Assembly (NCBI GenBank): GCA_030039775.1
Contig: JASHUX010000427.1
Span: forward strand, 1 to 6,664
From: Alphaproteobacteria bacterium
GTDB lineage: Bacteria; Pseudomonadota; Alphaproteobacteria; ATCC43930; CGMCC-115725
DNA: 6,664 bases
Reading direction: 5' to 3'
Both the position numbers and the translations under genes were made by a program. The notes beneath the pieces are model-generated. The model was not told the origin of the DNA. It made no database searches and saw nothing but the letters and a program-made list of their open reading frames with translations. Below are positions 6,157 through 6,664 of this stretch, piece after piece; within the stretch, counting starts at the first letter, position 1, and each line of letters starts with the position of its first letter.

Positions 6157-6664
6157 CTAATGCACGTGCGCGCCGTGTGCGTGGTCGTGGCCTTTGTGCG
6201 CCAAATGGTCCTTCGCCAGCACTTCGGCGATCTGCACTGCGTTGAGAGCGGCACCCTTGCGCAAATTGTCCGACACCACCCACAGCGCCAAGCCGTGCGG
6301 CACGGTCGGGTCGCGGCGGATGCGGCTGACATAGACCGCGTCCTCGCCGGCGGCTTCCTTTGGCGTCACATAACCTTCATCGACGCGGTGATCGACCACG
6401 CTGATCCCCGGCGCCTTCCGGAGCGCGGCACGCGCGGTCTCGACCGAGATCGAATTCTCGAACTCGGCGTGAACCGTCTCGCCGTGGCCGATGAACACCG
6501 GCACGCGGACGCAGGTCGCCATCACCGCGATGTCGGGATCGAGAATCTTCCGCGTCTCGACCGCCATCTTCCATTCCTCTTTGGTCGCGCCGTCCTCCAT
6601 GAAAACGTCGATGTGGGGAATGACGTTGAAGGCAATCTCCTTGGTGAAGCGCTCCTTGGTCAGC
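6157..6664 (-). CDS. asd: Aspartate-semialdehyde dehydrogenase, C-terminal part (5' end outside the window)
   Basis: Asd reduces beta-aspartyl phosphate to aspartate semialdehyde with NADPH, the branch point to lysine/diaminopimelate, threonine and methionine. The frame is open to the right edge, giving about 168 C-terminal residues; the methionine at 6600 is internal. Seen: FTKEIAFNVIPHIDVFMEDG, TKEEWKM, ATCVRVPVFIGHGE with the conserved arginine and the family's catalytic histidine in GHxE, and the C-terminal DPTVPHGLALWVVSDNLRKGAALNAVQIAEVL, which is nearly invariant in this enzyme. The catalytic cysteine and NADP-binding domain lie outside. After the normal end (QIAEVLAKD) there are about 16 extra residues, HLAHKGHDHAHGAHVH, with seven histidines, so the protein carries a histidine-rich tail. 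The stop is TAG at 6159-6157. sdhC follows on the same strand after 116 bp but has its own promoter. Confidence 0.96.
   Translation of the reverse strand, partial: LTKERFTKEIAFNVIPHIDVFMEDGATKEEWKMAVETRKILDPDIAVMATCVRVPVFIGHGETVHAEFENSISVETARAALRKAPGISVVDHRVDEGYVTPKEAAGEDAVYVSRIRRDPTVPHGLALWVVSDNLRKGAALNAVQIAEVLAKDHLAHKGHDHAHGAHVH

Noticed and set aside
1..6664. tRNA, rRNA, CRISPR arrays or insertion-sequence ends
   Set aside because: None was found by eye. The DNA is almost fully occupied by protein genes, and no transposase motif or terminal inverted repeat was seen near the sigma/glycosyltransferase junction.

Overview
The window is compact, GC-rich bacterial DNA in which every supportable gene lies on the minus strand, so the genes are described from the right end to the left. 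Gene content, protein style and the promoter type suggest an alphaproteobacterium, probably of the Hyphomicrobiales (Bradyrhizobium/Rhodopseudomonas/Xanthobacteraceae side). The evidence is the sdhC-sdhD-sdhA-sdhB order, alpha-type SdhA and SdhB sequences, a TTGAC/CTACAT promoter, and asd lying next to sdh. That placement is inference, not a database result.

Right part (6664 to 2681): the C-terminal part of asd (aspartate-semialdehyde dehydrogenase) enters from the right edge and ends in an unusual histidine-rich tail. A 116-bp gap follows, holding a good housekeeping promoter. Then comes the complete succinate dehydrogenase operon sdhCDAB (complex II: two membrane anchor subunits, flavoprotein, iron-sulfur protein), with gaps of only 1, 2 and 12 bp. 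All heme, FAD, active-site and Fe-S ligands I could check are present.

Middle (2669 to 1494): an MFS transporter of the YbfB/YjiJ type starts 11 bp after sdhB and probably rides on the sdh transcript. Its substrate cannot be read from the sequence.

Left part (1485 to 1): this is the most interesting region. A 57-bp gap contains a sequence that matches the promoter I know for the ECF41 group of sigma factors (TGTCAC, 17 bp, CGTC). It precedes a tightly overlapping cluster of a small four-helix membrane protein, an AhpD/carboxymuconolactone-decarboxylase-like protein with a CxxC motif, and an ECF41-type sigma factor. Sigma factor, CMD-type partner and cognate promoter form the known ECF41 arrangement. 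The sigma gene is broken, however. After about 103 codons it switches abruptly to a fragment of an unrelated GT39/ArnT-like membrane glycosyltransferase in another frame. Sigma region 4 and the regulatory C-terminal domain are therefore gone, and the cluster keeps its promoter but appears to have lost its own activator. The break is either a real deletion or rearrangement, or an assembly misjoin at the contig end. No RNA genes, insertion sequences, CRISPR arrays or clear intrinsic terminators were seen.
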